DNA of 64,000 nucleotides from Candidatus Gastranaerophilales bacterium (GCA_900769645.1 CAAGHI010000005.1:100492-164491); one strand, 5' to 3'. Positions 28,601 to 37,331 are shown, numbered from the stretch's first letter. The notes: generated from the sequence alone by a model not told the origin. Translations and numbers: made by a program.

Positions 28601-28743
28601 CTGTTATCGGTATTGGTGTTGCAATCGCAGCAGTTGGAACAGGTGCTTATGTGCTTGTAAAACGGAACCATGGAAAACTTTCAAAACTTGTAAAAAACGA
28701 CAAGACAAATAATCAGGACAAAAAATTGGATAAAGCTGCTTAA
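25684..28743 (+). CDS. Large glycogen/starch-synthase-like protein with C-terminal membrane helix
   Basis: The 1019-residue protein begins with a disordered Ser/Asn-rich head that contains MISFTGEEKN (about residue 46). YSAGGLGVVSQEAP (near 80) resembles the GT5 K-x-GGL loop, but Lys is replaced by Ser. NPQNVSAGTVSMNYGKEM is a GT5-like segment. The C-terminal lobe has RFEPCGITPLESFASGTP with TGGAPDF, close to the GT5 acceptor/donor motif. A helix TVIGIGVAIAAVGTGAYVLV (about 978-997) could anchor it in the membrane. Family members extend alpha-glucan from ADP- or UDP-glucose. The changed loop leaves activity uncertain. AGGGTG precedes the ATG. Confidence 0.65.
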   Translation: MMRVYSVMPNYTVAKSGSRNRVNSNNQTSSVGGSVPNDMPSSGVMISFTGEEKNINQFASYCPENKRYGYSAGGLGVVSQEAPANWRLREHADVRDFSPYHSYDNGDGGIKVVRMTKGADGRYKPAYPQENFIHAKQDESLDDIAKRIKLKKDEKLAYVRQLKPNDKGLSGFEELEDTGIRGSVVRPAVDGIGKSETIPYRVFRLKNLKDTVDEAVDKFKAKIYQEVQTPFRERFTSEVQAKYAEEMELAKVKDDAATALSVRETEIKRKNHPNQEFEPFIFKDEQKKVEAKIKQEVAEMLSGSEELKAQYKQRLASKDVVEHIALIKAGAAPEVAERNSAYFIHTAGLARFESPYGNDNAYYSSSAKIEVDGKLQKINTDLAYADNNRAFVDALPKLNSKEHGEFNPAQVWLHDRPSFAVASYIADESNLGNEYYRGLKIHGTFHNPGRDYQGAQSNPFDFFRIVARKEDVEMLNKHPQFTKLSEIEAHWATASLEEQHYANQILRPFLAPFMDDYADTARDLRTYNISMIPVAGVHANPQNVSAGTVSMNYGKEMKSLETPDIAQFMTTKLAGIETKDVTNGSTPANLRLNDPTADFCQRGQLNGLTIAKEGFTPYEYKPVYDKEGKLVSDNIDEVLKAKKANTQWFLDSIGKAYDRGGQQAVTQMFFSPEQISGKGASVIGHLSKYKEGDMLFMGWGRPDPQKGYPSTFQAFLDFLKDPSVDKEIKQHAKLVVGAGVWDENARDFKWVKDIISQIESLDNGAYRGNACYVNGFFPNRLVGCATFSEFTSRFEPCGITPLESFASGTPTISTKTGGAPDFIAATRGYLTKNPYLRNPESLGLTAEDLKGKVGEELGNTIDGARMKANAAEVKECVAAAVTDFNTPAKEGKISKYAEMVRDCLQQKIDWHENSAYNGGKTANERYMNEIFEVDKGLAARNKEKMNRFVGKGFGIADNIVDAAKKLRNKWTKTVIGIGVAIAAVGTGAYVLVKRNHGKLSKLVKNDKTNNQDKKLDKAA

Positions 28744-28763
28744 ACTTCGGATTGAGTTTTGCG

Positions 28764-29675
28764 CTATTCCTGTTGATTAGTCTGTAAAATATCTATTAAA
28801 TCATAAATTGCGATGAACCTGTCAATCAGTTCATCGTAATTTTTTGCAACCAATAGTGAGCGGAAAAGAGAGCCGAATTGCAATGGTCGCTTTTGCCTTA
28901 ACGCAATTAGGACAGTGTTGTTGCGGTATGACATTTCAAAGCCTTTTGCAGAATACTTTTCGCCAAAAGGATTTATTTTATTCCAAAATTCTTCTGTTAT
29001 AAAATCGATTTTTTGTGGCTTTTTAGCGAAAACATAAACAAATTTGTTCATATCTTCTATATGTGGGTTGAATTGCTTGAAATGATTGATTTTGCGTTCA
29101 TTTTTAGAAAAAATAATAACGTGATTATTGATAGATTTTTCAAATTCAAGCTGAATAAGAGTCCCTTTAAAAAGGTTTGGTTTTGTAATTCCTTTTACTG
29201 GCAAAGTTAATTGAGTCGCCGAAAACAGAATGTTTGTGCCGTTATAAATTCCAAAATAAGTTGCGATATCATCTTGGGTATCAAAGTTTTTGAAAAGTTG
29301 AGAGTCCAAAATTGTGGCAGTATTTTGATTTTTAGGCCAAGCGATAAAGTTTGCAACAGGTTTTATAAAAAGTGGCAATACTTCATCAGAAAGTTTTTTG
29401 TAAAACTCTTTTCCTGCAATGATTACGCTTATTATTCCTCGCAAAATAAAAGCGTACATGATAAACAAAACTACCGGAAATAAAAATAAAATAGAGCTGT
29501 TGTAAAAAACGATATATATTGCGCTGAATGCAAAAACTCCACCGGCTAAAAAGCAAAGAAGGGTTAAAATCGCAACTTTTGCAAGAAGTCTACGCCTATA
29601 TGTTTCGTATGCCAAGACTTTTGGCTTGATTGTTTGTTCAAAATATTCGTAGTAAATTTCTTTTTTGCTTTTCAT
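28764..29675 (-). CDS. DUF3137-like membrane protein
   Basis: The 303-residue protein has two adjacent membrane helices near the N-terminus (about residues 30-75: ILTLLCFLAGGVFAFS, FLFPVVLFIMYAFILRG). A soluble C-terminal domain of the DUF3137 kind follows (FKGTLIQLEFEKSINNHVII, NPFGEKYSAKGFEMSYRNN). Family members are of unknown function, often cytoplasmic-facing. The ribosome site is weak. It is convergent with the glycogen-synthase-like gene. Confidence 0.65.
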   Translation of the reverse strand: MKSKKEIYYEYFEQTIKPKVLAYETYRRRLLAKVAILTLLCFLAGGVFAFSAIYIVFYNSSILFLFPVVLFIMYAFILRGIISVIIAGKEFYKKLSDEVLPLFIKPVANFIAWPKNQNTATILDSQLFKNFDTQDDIATYFGIYNGTNILFSATQLTLPVKGITKPNLFKGTLIQLEFEKSINNHVIIFSKNERKINHFKQFNPHIEDMNKFVYVFAKKPQKIDFITEEFWNKINPFGEKYSAKGFEMSYRNNTVLIALRQKRPLQFGSLFRSLLVAKNYDELIDRFIAIYDLIDILQTNQQE

Positions 29676-29757
29676 AAAATTTATTTTATCACAACTACAA
29701 GAAATTTTTGTGGTAAAATTTAAACAGACGTAGAATAAAAAAGAAAAGGAAATAATT

Positions 29758-30513
29758 ATGTCAGGACACTCAAAATGGTCAACAATTAAACATAAAAAAG
29801 CAAAAGTAGACTCTCAAAGAGCGGTAGTATTTCAAAAATACTCAAGAGAATTAATCGTATCAGCAAGATTGGGAGGTCCTGATCCTGCCGGAAACTTCAG
29901 ATTAAGAACAGCGATTGAAAAAGCAAAAGCTGCTGGATTGCCAAACGACAATATTAAACGTGCAATCGAAAAAGGTGCTGGCGCTGGTGCTGCAGACAAT
30001 TATGAAGAATTAATTTACGAGGGCTATGCCGCAGGCGGTGTTGCTGTTGTTGTTGAGGCTATGACAGATAACAGAAATAGAACTGCCGGCGATATCAGAA
30101 GTTTCTTTACAAAATTCAATGGAAGTCTTGGCGCAACAGGTTGTGTAGGCTGGATGTTCGACCAACGTGGTGTTATTACATTTGATGCAGATAATACTGA
30201 TTTTGAAAAACTTTTTGAAGCTGCAATTTCTCTTGATGCACTTGATGTTACAGAAGAAGATGATGGAACTTATAAAGTTTTGACATCTCCAGAAAATTTC
30301 CAAGCCGTAGTTGAAGGCTTGGAAGCAGCTGGTTTTCAAAGTGAATCATCAGAGCTTTCAAGAATTCCTCAAAACACTGTTGAAGTTACTGATGAGCAAA
30401 CAGCGAAGTATGTTATGTTGTTGTTAGAAAAACTTGAAGAACACGATGATGTTCAAAACGTTTACGCTAACTGTGATATTCCCGACGAGATTTTGCAAAA
30501 ATTGGACGCATAA
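29758..30513 (+). CDS. yebC: YebC/PmpR family protein
   Basis: The 251-residue protein is a full-length YebC: MSGHSKWSTIKHKKAKVDSQ, PNDNIKRAIEKGAGA, YEGYAAGGVAVVVEAMTDNR and GCVGWMFDQRGVI. Family members bind DNA as regulators or assist ribosomes at proline stretches. AAAGGA lies nine bases before the ATG. It overlaps the diguanylate cyclase gene by one base (TAATG). Confidence 0.95.
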   Translation: MSGHSKWSTIKHKKAKVDSQRAVVFQKYSRELIVSARLGGPDPAGNFRLRTAIEKAKAAGLPNDNIKRAIEKGAGAGAADNYEELIYEGYAAGGVAVVVEAMTDNRNRTAGDIRSFFTKFNGSLGATGCVGWMFDQRGVITFDADNTDFEKLFEAAISLDALDVTEEDDGTYKVLTSPENFQAVVEGLEAAGFQSESSELSRIPQNTVEVTDEQTAKYVMLLLEKLEEHDDVQNVYANCDIPDEILQKLDA

Positions 30514-31850
30514 TGCAAACGACTTTAAAAGAAATAGAACAATTATCGAAAAAGCTTAATGACGCATATAATCCCTCAGGCATAACTGTTGTGCTTGAGG
30601 AATTTTTGCCGTCTGTTAGTATTTATATATATGATTCAACATCGGAATCATTGCGAGAGTTCACAAAAAGCTGGATTTCTATTGATGAGATTTATTCAAA
30701 AGACAAGGCGAAAAAAATCTATTCAATTTTTGAAAAATTGCAAAATGAACCCCTGATTTCTGATGATGAAAAACATTATTATGGACTTTATAGAGGGCAG
30801 AAAGTTGTCGGGATTCTTGAGTTTGTCGGTAAGTTAGATAAAAGTGCGATGGAGTTTTTGAATGTTGCATCGTTTTTGATTTCGTTAAAAATTCAAAATA
30901 TTATTTTGTCTGACAGAATGCAAAAAAATATTGATTTTCATGATGCGATGAAAAATATCGCAAAAATCATTGAAACTCAGTACGAAACGAGTTATATAAT
31001 CCCGATAATCGGTGAGATGATTGATAAATTTGTTGCAGATCACCTGATTTATATTTTCTTAAAAAATAAACTTATTTGGCCGTCGGCTTGTATTGATGAA
31101 AAAATTTTTGAGCTGATAAAATGCTTGAATAATAAGTCCGAATACATTTTGACGCCTGATAAAAAGATTGGCATTTTTCCACTTATCAGTGAGGGGAAAT
31201 TGCTCGGAAGTATTGTTACAAAAAGTACTGACAATATTCTTTCGGCAAAAGAAATTAGTTATTTGGAACAATTGACAAATCAGACGGCAACGACAATCAG
31301 TAGAGCGAATATTTATGCAGAAATCTTGAAGCATGCGACTCTTGATGCCTTGACCGGTTTTAATAACCGTAGACAGCTCGAAGAACGTATCAAGCAGGAA
31401 GTTTCAAGTGCAAAAAGACAGAAACGTAATCTCTGTGCGATTATGACCGATGTAGATTTCTTTAAAAGTGCAAACGATACTTATGGGCATGCTGTTGGAG
31501 ATTTGGTGCTAAAAACGATTTCAAGGGTTATAAAAATGCAGCTTCGTGACTACGATATTGCCGGAAGATATGGTGGTGAGGAGTTTTCTATAATTCTTCC
31601 TTATACAAAACTTTCTGAGGCGCAAATGGTTGCGGAAAGACTTAGAAAAGCTGTTGAAAAGACAAAAATTGATATTTCTAAGGTGAACAGCGATGTTACG
31701 GAGAAAAATATTGGTGTTACAATAAGTCTTGGCGTTGCAGAGTACTCGCTTGATGACGATGAAAATACATTGTTGCAAAAGGCTGACAAGGCTTTGTATA
31801 GGGCAAAAGAAAACGGAAGGAACAGGGTTGAGATCTATGAAAAAGTTTAA
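30513..31850 (+). CDS. Diguanylate cyclase (GAF-like plus GGDEF)
   Basis: The 445-residue soluble protein has a sensory part (residues 1-270), which looks like GAF modules, and a C-terminal GGDEF domain. The active loop is RYGGEEFSIIL, and DALTGFNNRRQLEERI and DVDFFKSANDTYGHAVGD supply the metal and substrate residues. RDYD five residues before GGEEF is an intact inhibitory I-site. It makes cyclic di-GMP. It overlaps yebC by one base and tsaE by 14 bases, which is unusual company for a signalling gene. Confidence 0.9.
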   Translation: MQTTLKEIEQLSKKLNDAYNPSGITVVLEEFLPSVSIYIYDSTSESLREFTKSWISIDEIYSKDKAKKIYSIFEKLQNEPLISDDEKHYYGLYRGQKVVGILEFVGKLDKSAMEFLNVASFLISLKIQNIILSDRMQKNIDFHDAMKNIAKIIETQYETSYIIPIIGEMIDKFVADHLIYIFLKNKLIWPSACIDEKIFELIKCLNNKSEYILTPDKKIGIFPLISEGKLLGSIVTKSTDNILSAKEISYLEQLTNQTATTISRANIYAEILKHATLDALTGFNNRRQLEERIKQEVSSAKRQKRNLCAIMTDVDFFKSANDTYGHAVGDLVLKTISRVIKMQLRDYDIAGRYGGEEFSIILPYTKLSEAQMVAERLRKAVEKTKIDISKVNSDVTEKNIGVTISLGVAEYSLDDDENTLLQKADKALYRAKENGRNRVEIYEKV

Positions 31851-32298
31851 ACAAGTTTGTCATAATCTTGATGATACAAAACAACTTGCGCAAAAGTTTG
31901 CAAAATTGATTACAGACGGTTGTTTTATTAACCTTTATGGAGAAATTGGTGCCGGAAAAACTGCATTTGTAAAACTTGTTGCAGATGCGCTTGATGTGAA
32001 AGAACGTGTGACAAGTCCGAGTTTTGTAATTTTGAATGAATATCATACTGGCTCAATTCCTATTTATCATTTTGATCTTTATAGGCTGGAAAACGAAGGT
32101 ATAAAAACGATTTATGACGAATTGAGAGAGTATTCTGAAGGAAAACAGGTTACTTTTGTCGAGTGGGCTGAGTTTAACCAAAATGAGGCGCCATTTGAAC
32201 ATATCAAAATTAATGTTACTTATAACGATGATGATTCAAGAACTTACGAGTTTGAGTCAGTTGGAAAAGATGAAATTATAGAAGGGTTACAAAAATGA
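31837..32298 (+). CDS. tsaE: tRNA threonylcarbamoyladenosine ATPase TsaE
   Basis: A protein of 153 residues from the ATG at 31,837. The P-loop is NLYGEIGAGKTAFVK, then VTSPSFVILNEY, YHFDLYRLE and VTFVEWAE, all TsaE hallmarks. With TsaB, TsaC and TsaD it installs t6A37 in tRNAs that read ANN codons. It overlaps the cyclase gene by 14 bases and tsaB by four bases (ATGA). A longer in-frame start at 31,729 would lie fully in the cyclase gene and is rejected. Confidence 0.93.
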   Translation: MKKFKQVCHNLDDTKQLAQKFAKLITDGCFINLYGEIGAGKTAFVKLVADALDVKERVTSPSFVILNEYHTGSIPIYHFDLYRLENEGIKTIYDELREYSEGKQVTFVEWAEFNQNEAPFEHIKINVTYNDDDSRTYEFESVGKDEIIEGLQK

Positions 32299-32900
32299 TT
32301 ACACTTGCATTTGATACGTGCTTAGATAAAATGTATGCGGTAATAAAAAAAAATGGAAAAATTTTATCATCTCGCGTTGTCGAAAATCGTGACAACAAGT
32401 ACCATTCGGCATTTTTAATTTCTACTTTGCAAGAAATTATGTCAGAAAACGGTATTGTGCCAAAAGATATTGATCTGATTGCGACAAATATCGGCCCCGG
32501 GAGCTTTACCGGAATTCGTGCTTGCGTAACTGTTGCAAGAGTTATGGCACAACAGCTTGATTGCCGAGCAGTCGGTGTTTCTTCACTTGAAATTTTATCA
32601 AAAATTGCAGATGGCAATCCGCTTGTGGCGCTTGATGCAAGAAAAGACAGTGCATATCTCTATTATGATGGCGAGATTAAGGGTGCTGTCAAATTAGATG
32701 ATGTGAAAAACGTAATTGCAACAGGTAAATATAATGTTATAACAGATGACAAATTGCAGCCGATTTTGGGCGGAAAATCTTATCAGCAAGGTAAATATTC
32801 ACTTGGAGAAATCTTGGCAGAACTTGCTGAAAACACCTCTGCAGAAGGAAATTGGCGTAAACTTAAACCGCTATATATCCAACCACCTCCTGGAATTTAG
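32295..32900 (+). CDS. tsaB: TsaB, t6A synthesis dimerisation subunit
   Basis: The 201-residue ASKHA-fold protein has LAFDTCLDKMYAVI, ATNIGPGSFTGIRACVTVAR and GVSSLEIL. TsaB lacks catalytic residues and scaffolds TsaD and TsaE. It is the last gene of the yebC-cyclase-tsaE-tsaB unit. It converges with the GHKL/HExxH gene eight bases away. Confidence 0.93.
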   Translation: MITLAFDTCLDKMYAVIKKNGKILSSRVVENRDNKYHSAFLISTLQEIMSENGIVPKDIDLIATNIGPGSFTGIRACVTVARVMAQQLDCRAVGVSSLEILSKIADGNPLVALDARKDSAYLYYDGEIKGAVKLDDVKNVIATGKYNVITDDKLQPILGGKSYQQGKYSLGEILAELAENTSAEGNWRKLKPLYIQPPPGI

Positions 32901-32907
32901 GCTGTTT

Positions 32908-35078
32908 TTATTTTGCTAAATTTAAACTGTCCCAAATAGAACTCAATGATTGTAATTCGAATTTTGTTTGAGAATTGTTTATAATTTGAGCGATAGCATC
33001 ACGGTTCACGTTTGTTAGTTTGTAAGAAAATTCTGCTGATTCATCTCCGCCAACTTTGTGAGAAAGTTCGTGAAGAGCTGTTTCTAAAACATCGGATAGT
33101 CTGCTTCTGTCAAGATAGTTTTTATCAAGCCAGAACCCCTTAGAGACACCTTTGTCTATGATGGCTTCTGCAAGTGTGTCTTGATAATCTTTTTCTTTTG
33201 CAGCTGTATTGTCGAACATATAAATATGAGTGTTCATTTCATCTGGTGTGAAATGTTTTTCTTCTAATGCTGGTTTAAGTTTGTTTAGAGCTTCTTTTAG
33301 AACAAGGATTTTCTTTTTCTGAATTTCGTTAGGGACAACTACATCATGTTTTCTAGCTTCTCCAACGAGTTCGTGGATTGTTTGCATGCCAATCTTTGAA
33401 AATTCTTCATTGCAAACTGTGTAACCTTTTCGTTCAAGATCCATAACTAAATCTTGACTAGCATTTGAATAAGCAACAAATTTATCTGGGAATTTTATTG
33501 CTATTCCTCTTTTCCAGATAGGAATTGTTCTGAGAAGATTCTCTAAAAATTTATACATTGGTGTATCTTTTTTAGATTTACTCCAACTACCTTCTAAGGT
33601 TTTTAATAGCTTTGGAATATCTTCTTCTTTGGTTCCTCTTTGAACCCATCTTGCAATATCGCCAAGATTGGATTCGTTTAATGAAATTCTATCCCTTGAT
33701 GGATTCAGTATATCAACCGGAGGTTTTTCTTTTATGAAAATAGCAACATCATCTAATCCGTCATAGCTTCCGTTAAATTCAAATCTTTGACCGGCAATAT
33801 AAATACCTCCTTTTTCCCCTTTTGGAAGGTTTTTAATTCCTATTACCTCATTTTCAAAATCAGGACATTTAAAATGTTCGTTTCCTGAATTGTAAAAACG
33901 ATTAATTGTTTTTCTTAAAGATTCAAGCAAACCTTTATCATTTGTTTCAAATTCCAGGTAGTTGCCATCAAGTTTTGGTGTTTTGTCAAGAGAATAAGTT
34001 AAAACTCTGTCACTTGAAAGGTTGCCTTTTTCAAGAGAATATGTCAACTTCCAGTTATCAGATGCAATCCTTACATCTTCGGCACCACTATCTTTTAAGA
34101 GTTTTAATACAGCCATTTTCAAACCTTCACCATAGTTTCCTGCGGCTTTTGGATCGTTTCGTTTTGAAGATTCTCCGATGTATACGGCTTTATCAGGAGT
34201 GTAGCTTGATTTGCCTTCAATTTTAACTTTGTATTTGCCGGTTGTGGTTGGTTCAAAGTTTAATCTTACGCTATCAAGAGTCTGTCCATGACCGTCAAAG
34301 AAGTTTTGCATAACATCTCTTGCAATTTTGTCATTATCCCACTGAACAGAATCTGCATATTTTTCGGAAATATTTGTTCCTTGTTTGTGAACAGGGGTAA
34401 AATCAACAGAATCTATATGTGTGATTTTAGCTTCACTAGACATTGGAATTTCAAAATTAAATCTTCCGTCAGCTCCGATTTCTGGAATGTCAAGTTTTTG
34501 AATATTGCTTCTGTTTGTGGTGCCAACATGTGACGGAAGGTCTAATGCTGTTTCAGGAAGTTCTCGTTTCCCTTTCCCGACGACAGGTGGAGTTTGGATA
34601 TCATAGCCAAGTTCGCCTTTTTCTATTTTTTCTTGAAGAGATTTTCTTATGTTATCTAGGGTTTCTTGTGTGGAATTTCCGCCATCAAAAAGTGTATCAA
34701 ATTGACCTCTTGCTTTTTTAGCCTCTTCTTCTAATTTTTTGTTTAGTTTGGCAAGAGTATCATTTTTAGTCGTTAAATCAGTTATTTTTTTCTCTGTTGC
34801 CTGTAAAGTTGATTGAAGCCCCTCATTATTAGTTGTCAGTTCTGATACTTTTTTACCTAGCTTATTTATTTTAGACATGTTTCCATGGTAAATTGCACCT
34901 CCTGCCAAAGTTGCAGCCGAAAGAGCAGTCGCTAATGCAATTGCACTAACTTTTTTCTTGCTGAATTTCTTTTCATCTTTTTCTACGTTTTCTTGTTCGG
35001 GGGGGGGGCAATCGTTTCGTTTTCACCTTTGAAATTCAAAGGCGCGCAGTAATTTGACTTGATTTTTGAAATTTCCAT
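32908..35078 (-). CDS. Membrane-anchored GHKL-ATPase/HExxH-metalloprotease-like protein, frame broken at a C10 tract
   Basis: The natural start is the ATG at 35,078 with AAAGGAT upstream. Its frame reads MEISKIKSNYCAPLNFKGEN, then meets ten Cs (minus strand) and stops at 34,985-34,983 after 31 codons. With 8 or 11 Cs it joins the long downstream frame (666 codons from 34,908), adding a basic stretch and a membrane helix (VSAIALATALSAATLAGG). Next come a coiled coil, a GHKL-like ATP site (DVMQNFFDGHG; SSKRNDPKAAGNYGEGLK) and near the C-terminus LETALHELSHKVGG, an HExxH zinc motif. As assembled it is out of frame. It could be phase-variable, a population mixture or a sequencing error. The pairing of domains is not a family I know. 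Confidence 0.6.
34999..35008 (+). repeat. Poly-G tract (10 G) in coding sequence
   Basis: TC-G10-CAA on the plus strand lies 24 codons into the minus-strand GHKL/HExxH gene, where it reads as prolines. At ten bases the frame is closed; 8 or 11 would open it. Confidence 0.85.
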
Positions 35079-35112
35079 AGATAATTATCCTTTCATTTTT
35101 CCACTATATATA

Positions 35113-35132
35113 TTAACTAAGTGTTTAGTTAA
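35113..35132. promoter_or_regulatory. Inverted repeat TTAACTAA-N4-TTAGTTAA, possible operator
   Basis: This is a perfect eight-base inverted repeat 35 bases upstream of the GHKL/HExxH start codon, next to TATATATA at 35,104-35,111, which could be its -10 region on the minus strand. An operator overlapping the promoter spacer is plausible. Confidence 0.45.
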
Positions 35133-35229
35133 GTGAAAATTGCTTCTAATATAAAAGTTTGTTAAGATTGCTTAAATTTATTGAAACGTGGGAATAATAT
35201 ACTTGGACAGTATTTCATAGGTCGCTTGT

Positions 35230-36186
35230 ATGGAGAAGAAAATTAAAAAGCCTGAAAATTCATCGTTCAAGGTTGAAGAAATTCCACTTACCCGAAAAGA
35301 GTTGAAAGATTTGTTAAACTTTCATATTCCTTGTCTTTGTTGTGGAATGGATATGTTGCATCCGGATCTGTACATGCACCTGATGGGAAAGAAAGAACTA
35401 GGCGGGAGCGCATCTTCTGCAATAAAAATTCTTGAGCCGTATGAAAAAGTTATGCACCCTGTTGAACGTCAGGTTTTTAATATGTTCAAAAGCATGGCAG
35501 GGAAATATCCTGATAAGAATTTTAAAGAGCTTTTGATGATGAAAAAAGAAATTCATGAACTTGCGTTAGTTAAAATTCAAAGCGGAATTTTTAATAAAAT
35601 AAGCTTTTACAGGCGAATTCTTCCGACAAAAATTGCAAGAAGGCTTAGGAAGTTAATTATTAATACTAATGACATTATTTTTACACCGGAACCGCACAAG
35701 CCCTTTTCTCGTCGAATTTTCATACATAAACTGAAAAATATCGTGAAAACGATAGGAAATACGCGAATAGAAAACGAGATTTTAGAAATTGCAAGAAGGT
35801 TGCCAAGATCTAGTGATGAAGTTTGCGCTTTTGTTGTAAAAAACGCAAGAAAACGTCCTGAAATTATTGCTTTGAACCTTATTCACCCATCAGTCGGAAC
35901 TTTTGAACATATTTTGCCTAAATGTATGAACGGTAAAAATAATTCTTTGAATTTTGCGCTGGAATGTTCGTATTGCAACAATTCTCGACATCATTATCCG
36001 ATAACAGAGCAGATTGAGGAAAATCCTTATATGCCTCAAAATGCGCAAATTCAGATGGATAAATTGATTTCTTTGTATAAAAAAGGGCTTTGTAAAAAAG
36101 AGTATATTTTGAATTTGCAAAAAGTTTTGAAAGAAATGTCTGATGAAATTATTTGTTTGGACGTAACTGGCTTGAAATTTGGTTGA
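35230..36186 (+). CDS. HNH-nuclease-like zinc protein (paralogue A)
   Basis: The 318-residue protein has an N-terminal CLCCGMDML (zinc pair, about residues 36-44). The C-terminal part TFEHILPKCMNGKNNSLNF then LECSYCNNSRHH follows the HNH pattern (His, Asn, Cys-x-x-Cys-Asn). The middle is helical. The same layout occurs at 37,332 (CIWCGKPML; TLEHIVP; NLGNWSLAHAYCNC), so the two are distant paralogues around one pilin gene. It could cut nucleic acid, or be a zinc-binding protein without nuclease activity. AGGTCG precedes the ATG. Confidence 0.55.
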   Translation: MEKKIKKPENSSFKVEEIPLTRKELKDLLNFHIPCLCCGMDMLHPDLYMHLMGKKELGGSASSAIKILEPYEKVMHPVERQVFNMFKSMAGKYPDKNFKELLMMKKEIHELALVKIQSGIFNKISFYRRILPTKIARRLRKLIINTNDIIFTPEPHKPFSRRIFIHKLKNIVKTIGNTRIENEILEIARRLPRSSDEVCAFVVKNARKRPEIIALNLIHPSVGTFEHILPKCMNGKNNSLNFALECSYCNNSRHHYPITEQIEENPYMPQNAQIQMDKLISLYKKGLCKKEYILNLQKVLKEMSDEIICLDVTGLKFG

Positions 36187-36210
36187 AATATGTTAAAATG
36201 GGCATATATA
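36183..36210 (+). promoter_or_regulatory. Promoter of the poly-G pseudopilin gene
   Basis: TTGAAA (36,183-36,188) and TATATA (36,205-36,210) are 16 bases apart and overlap the preceding stop codon. An AAGGAAG ribosome site and an ATG follow at 36,231. Confidence 0.5.
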
Positions 36211-36230
36211 TTAAAAAGAAAGGAAGAATT

Positions 36231-37267
36231 ATGCAAGAAGATTTAAGAAGAGCTCTCGGGGGGGGGGCAATTGTCACGGGGTTCGTGATGTAGTACGAGG
36301 AGCGGATTTAGCAGCTAAGCAGCTAGGAAGCCAAGCAGCTAAGCGAGATTTAGATGTCAAGAGGCAGAGATGCGAAGATGCAGAGTCTGTTACAGAAAAT
36401 ACGGAGTCAATCCTCACCCCTATGGCGGGAGAGGAGGCAATAGTTCACGAACGATTAGTGAGTGTTACGAGTGCAGGTGCGGTGGAAAATCAAATAAAAA
36501 CAATCCAATCGAACCATTCACTTAAAAAAGCCGCCTTTACTCTCGCAGAGGCACTAATCACCCTCGGTATCATTGGCGTTGTTGCGGCACTTACGCTTCC
36601 TTCATTAATTCAGCATAACATAGAGAAACAACGAGTAGCACAGCTTAAAAAGGCTTATTCAGAACTTTCTCAAGCCTATAATCTTGCGGTGGAAGAATTT
36701 GGAGCTCCGGCTGAATGGGGAATGGGAGGAATGTATGAAGAAAAATCGCACTATATTATGGCAACCAACATGAAAAAGTTTCTTAAACTTTCAAAAGATT
36801 GTGTTGATATGACACAATTATTGGTAGAGAAAAACTGTGGTTATAAAGGAGCTTATGCTGTGTCTTATGATTATAATGGGGGCATTAGGAAATTAGTTAT
36901 TCTAAATGATGGAACTATGGTTGCTTTTAGGTCTTATACCGGAGAATGTAATATGAACTTCGGGGCAATAAAGAATGTTTGTGGTGAAATTGGTATTGAT
37001 CTTAATGGTACTACTCCTCCAAATCGTAATGGGCAAGATAAATTCGATATATTTATGACTAATAACAAACTTGTTCCGGCAGGCATAAAAGGTGGTTTAT
37101 TAGAATTTGAAAGAGCGTGCAATAGAGCAGTTGATTTGCCTTATCCTGATTATAGTAAGGATAACATGTATGCTTGTGCTGCTTGGGTTTTGTACAATGA
37201 AAATATGGATTATTTGCATTGTGACGATTTGAGCTGGGCCGGAAAGCATAGTTGTAAAGAAAAATAA
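36231..37267 (+). CDS. Pseudopilin gene with a frame-breaking G10 tract in its leader
   Basis: The ATG at 36,231 has AAAGAAAGGAAG upstream and reads MQEDLRRALGGG, but with ten Gs it stops after 20 codons. With 8 or 11 Gs it enters the frame that carries the pilin signature AAFTLAEALITLGIIGVVAA (about 36,530-36,590) and runs to 37,267 as a typical Cys-containing pseudopilin. The in-frame ATG at 36,422 has no ribosome site, so the tract probably decides expression. A GTG near 36,481 with AGGTG upstream would give a normal short leader and is an alternative. The leader includes octamer repeats (36,311-36,399), so its long form is odd. It may be a contingency gene or a decayed one. Confidence 0.6.
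36258..36267 (+). repeat. Poly-G tract (10 G) in the pilin leader
   Basis: TC-G10-CAA nine codons after the start. Ten Gs close the frame; 8 or 11 would join start and pilin body. Confidence 0.85.
36311..36399 (+). repeat. Eight-base periodic repeat block in the pilin leader
   Basis: The octamers GCAGCTAA, GCAGCTAG, GAAGCCAA, GCAGCTAA are followed by GAGGCAGA, GATGCGAA, GATGCAGA and then TCTGTTACAGAAAAT. The last parts recur in non-coding DNA at 55,833-55,873. Confidence 0.6.
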
Positions 37268-37331
37268 GTTTAAACCGTAACACTTTGTTTACAAAATAGC
37301 AAAAATTTTTAATCAGGTGTATTGTCATACT

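Noticed and set aside
30618..30632. TATATATA inside the diguanylate cyclase gene as a promoter
   Set aside because: No -35 partner and it lies within clear coding sequence.
34908..34910. ATG at 34,908 as the true start of the GHKL/HExxH gene
   Set aside because: It lies inside the predicted membrane helix and has no ribosome site; the ATG at 35,078 has one and gives a full anchor once the frame is joined.
36422..36424. ATG at 36,422 as the normal start of the pseudopilin
   Set aside because: Preceded by a pyrimidine-rich stretch without a ribosome site; the leader would still be about 40 residues.
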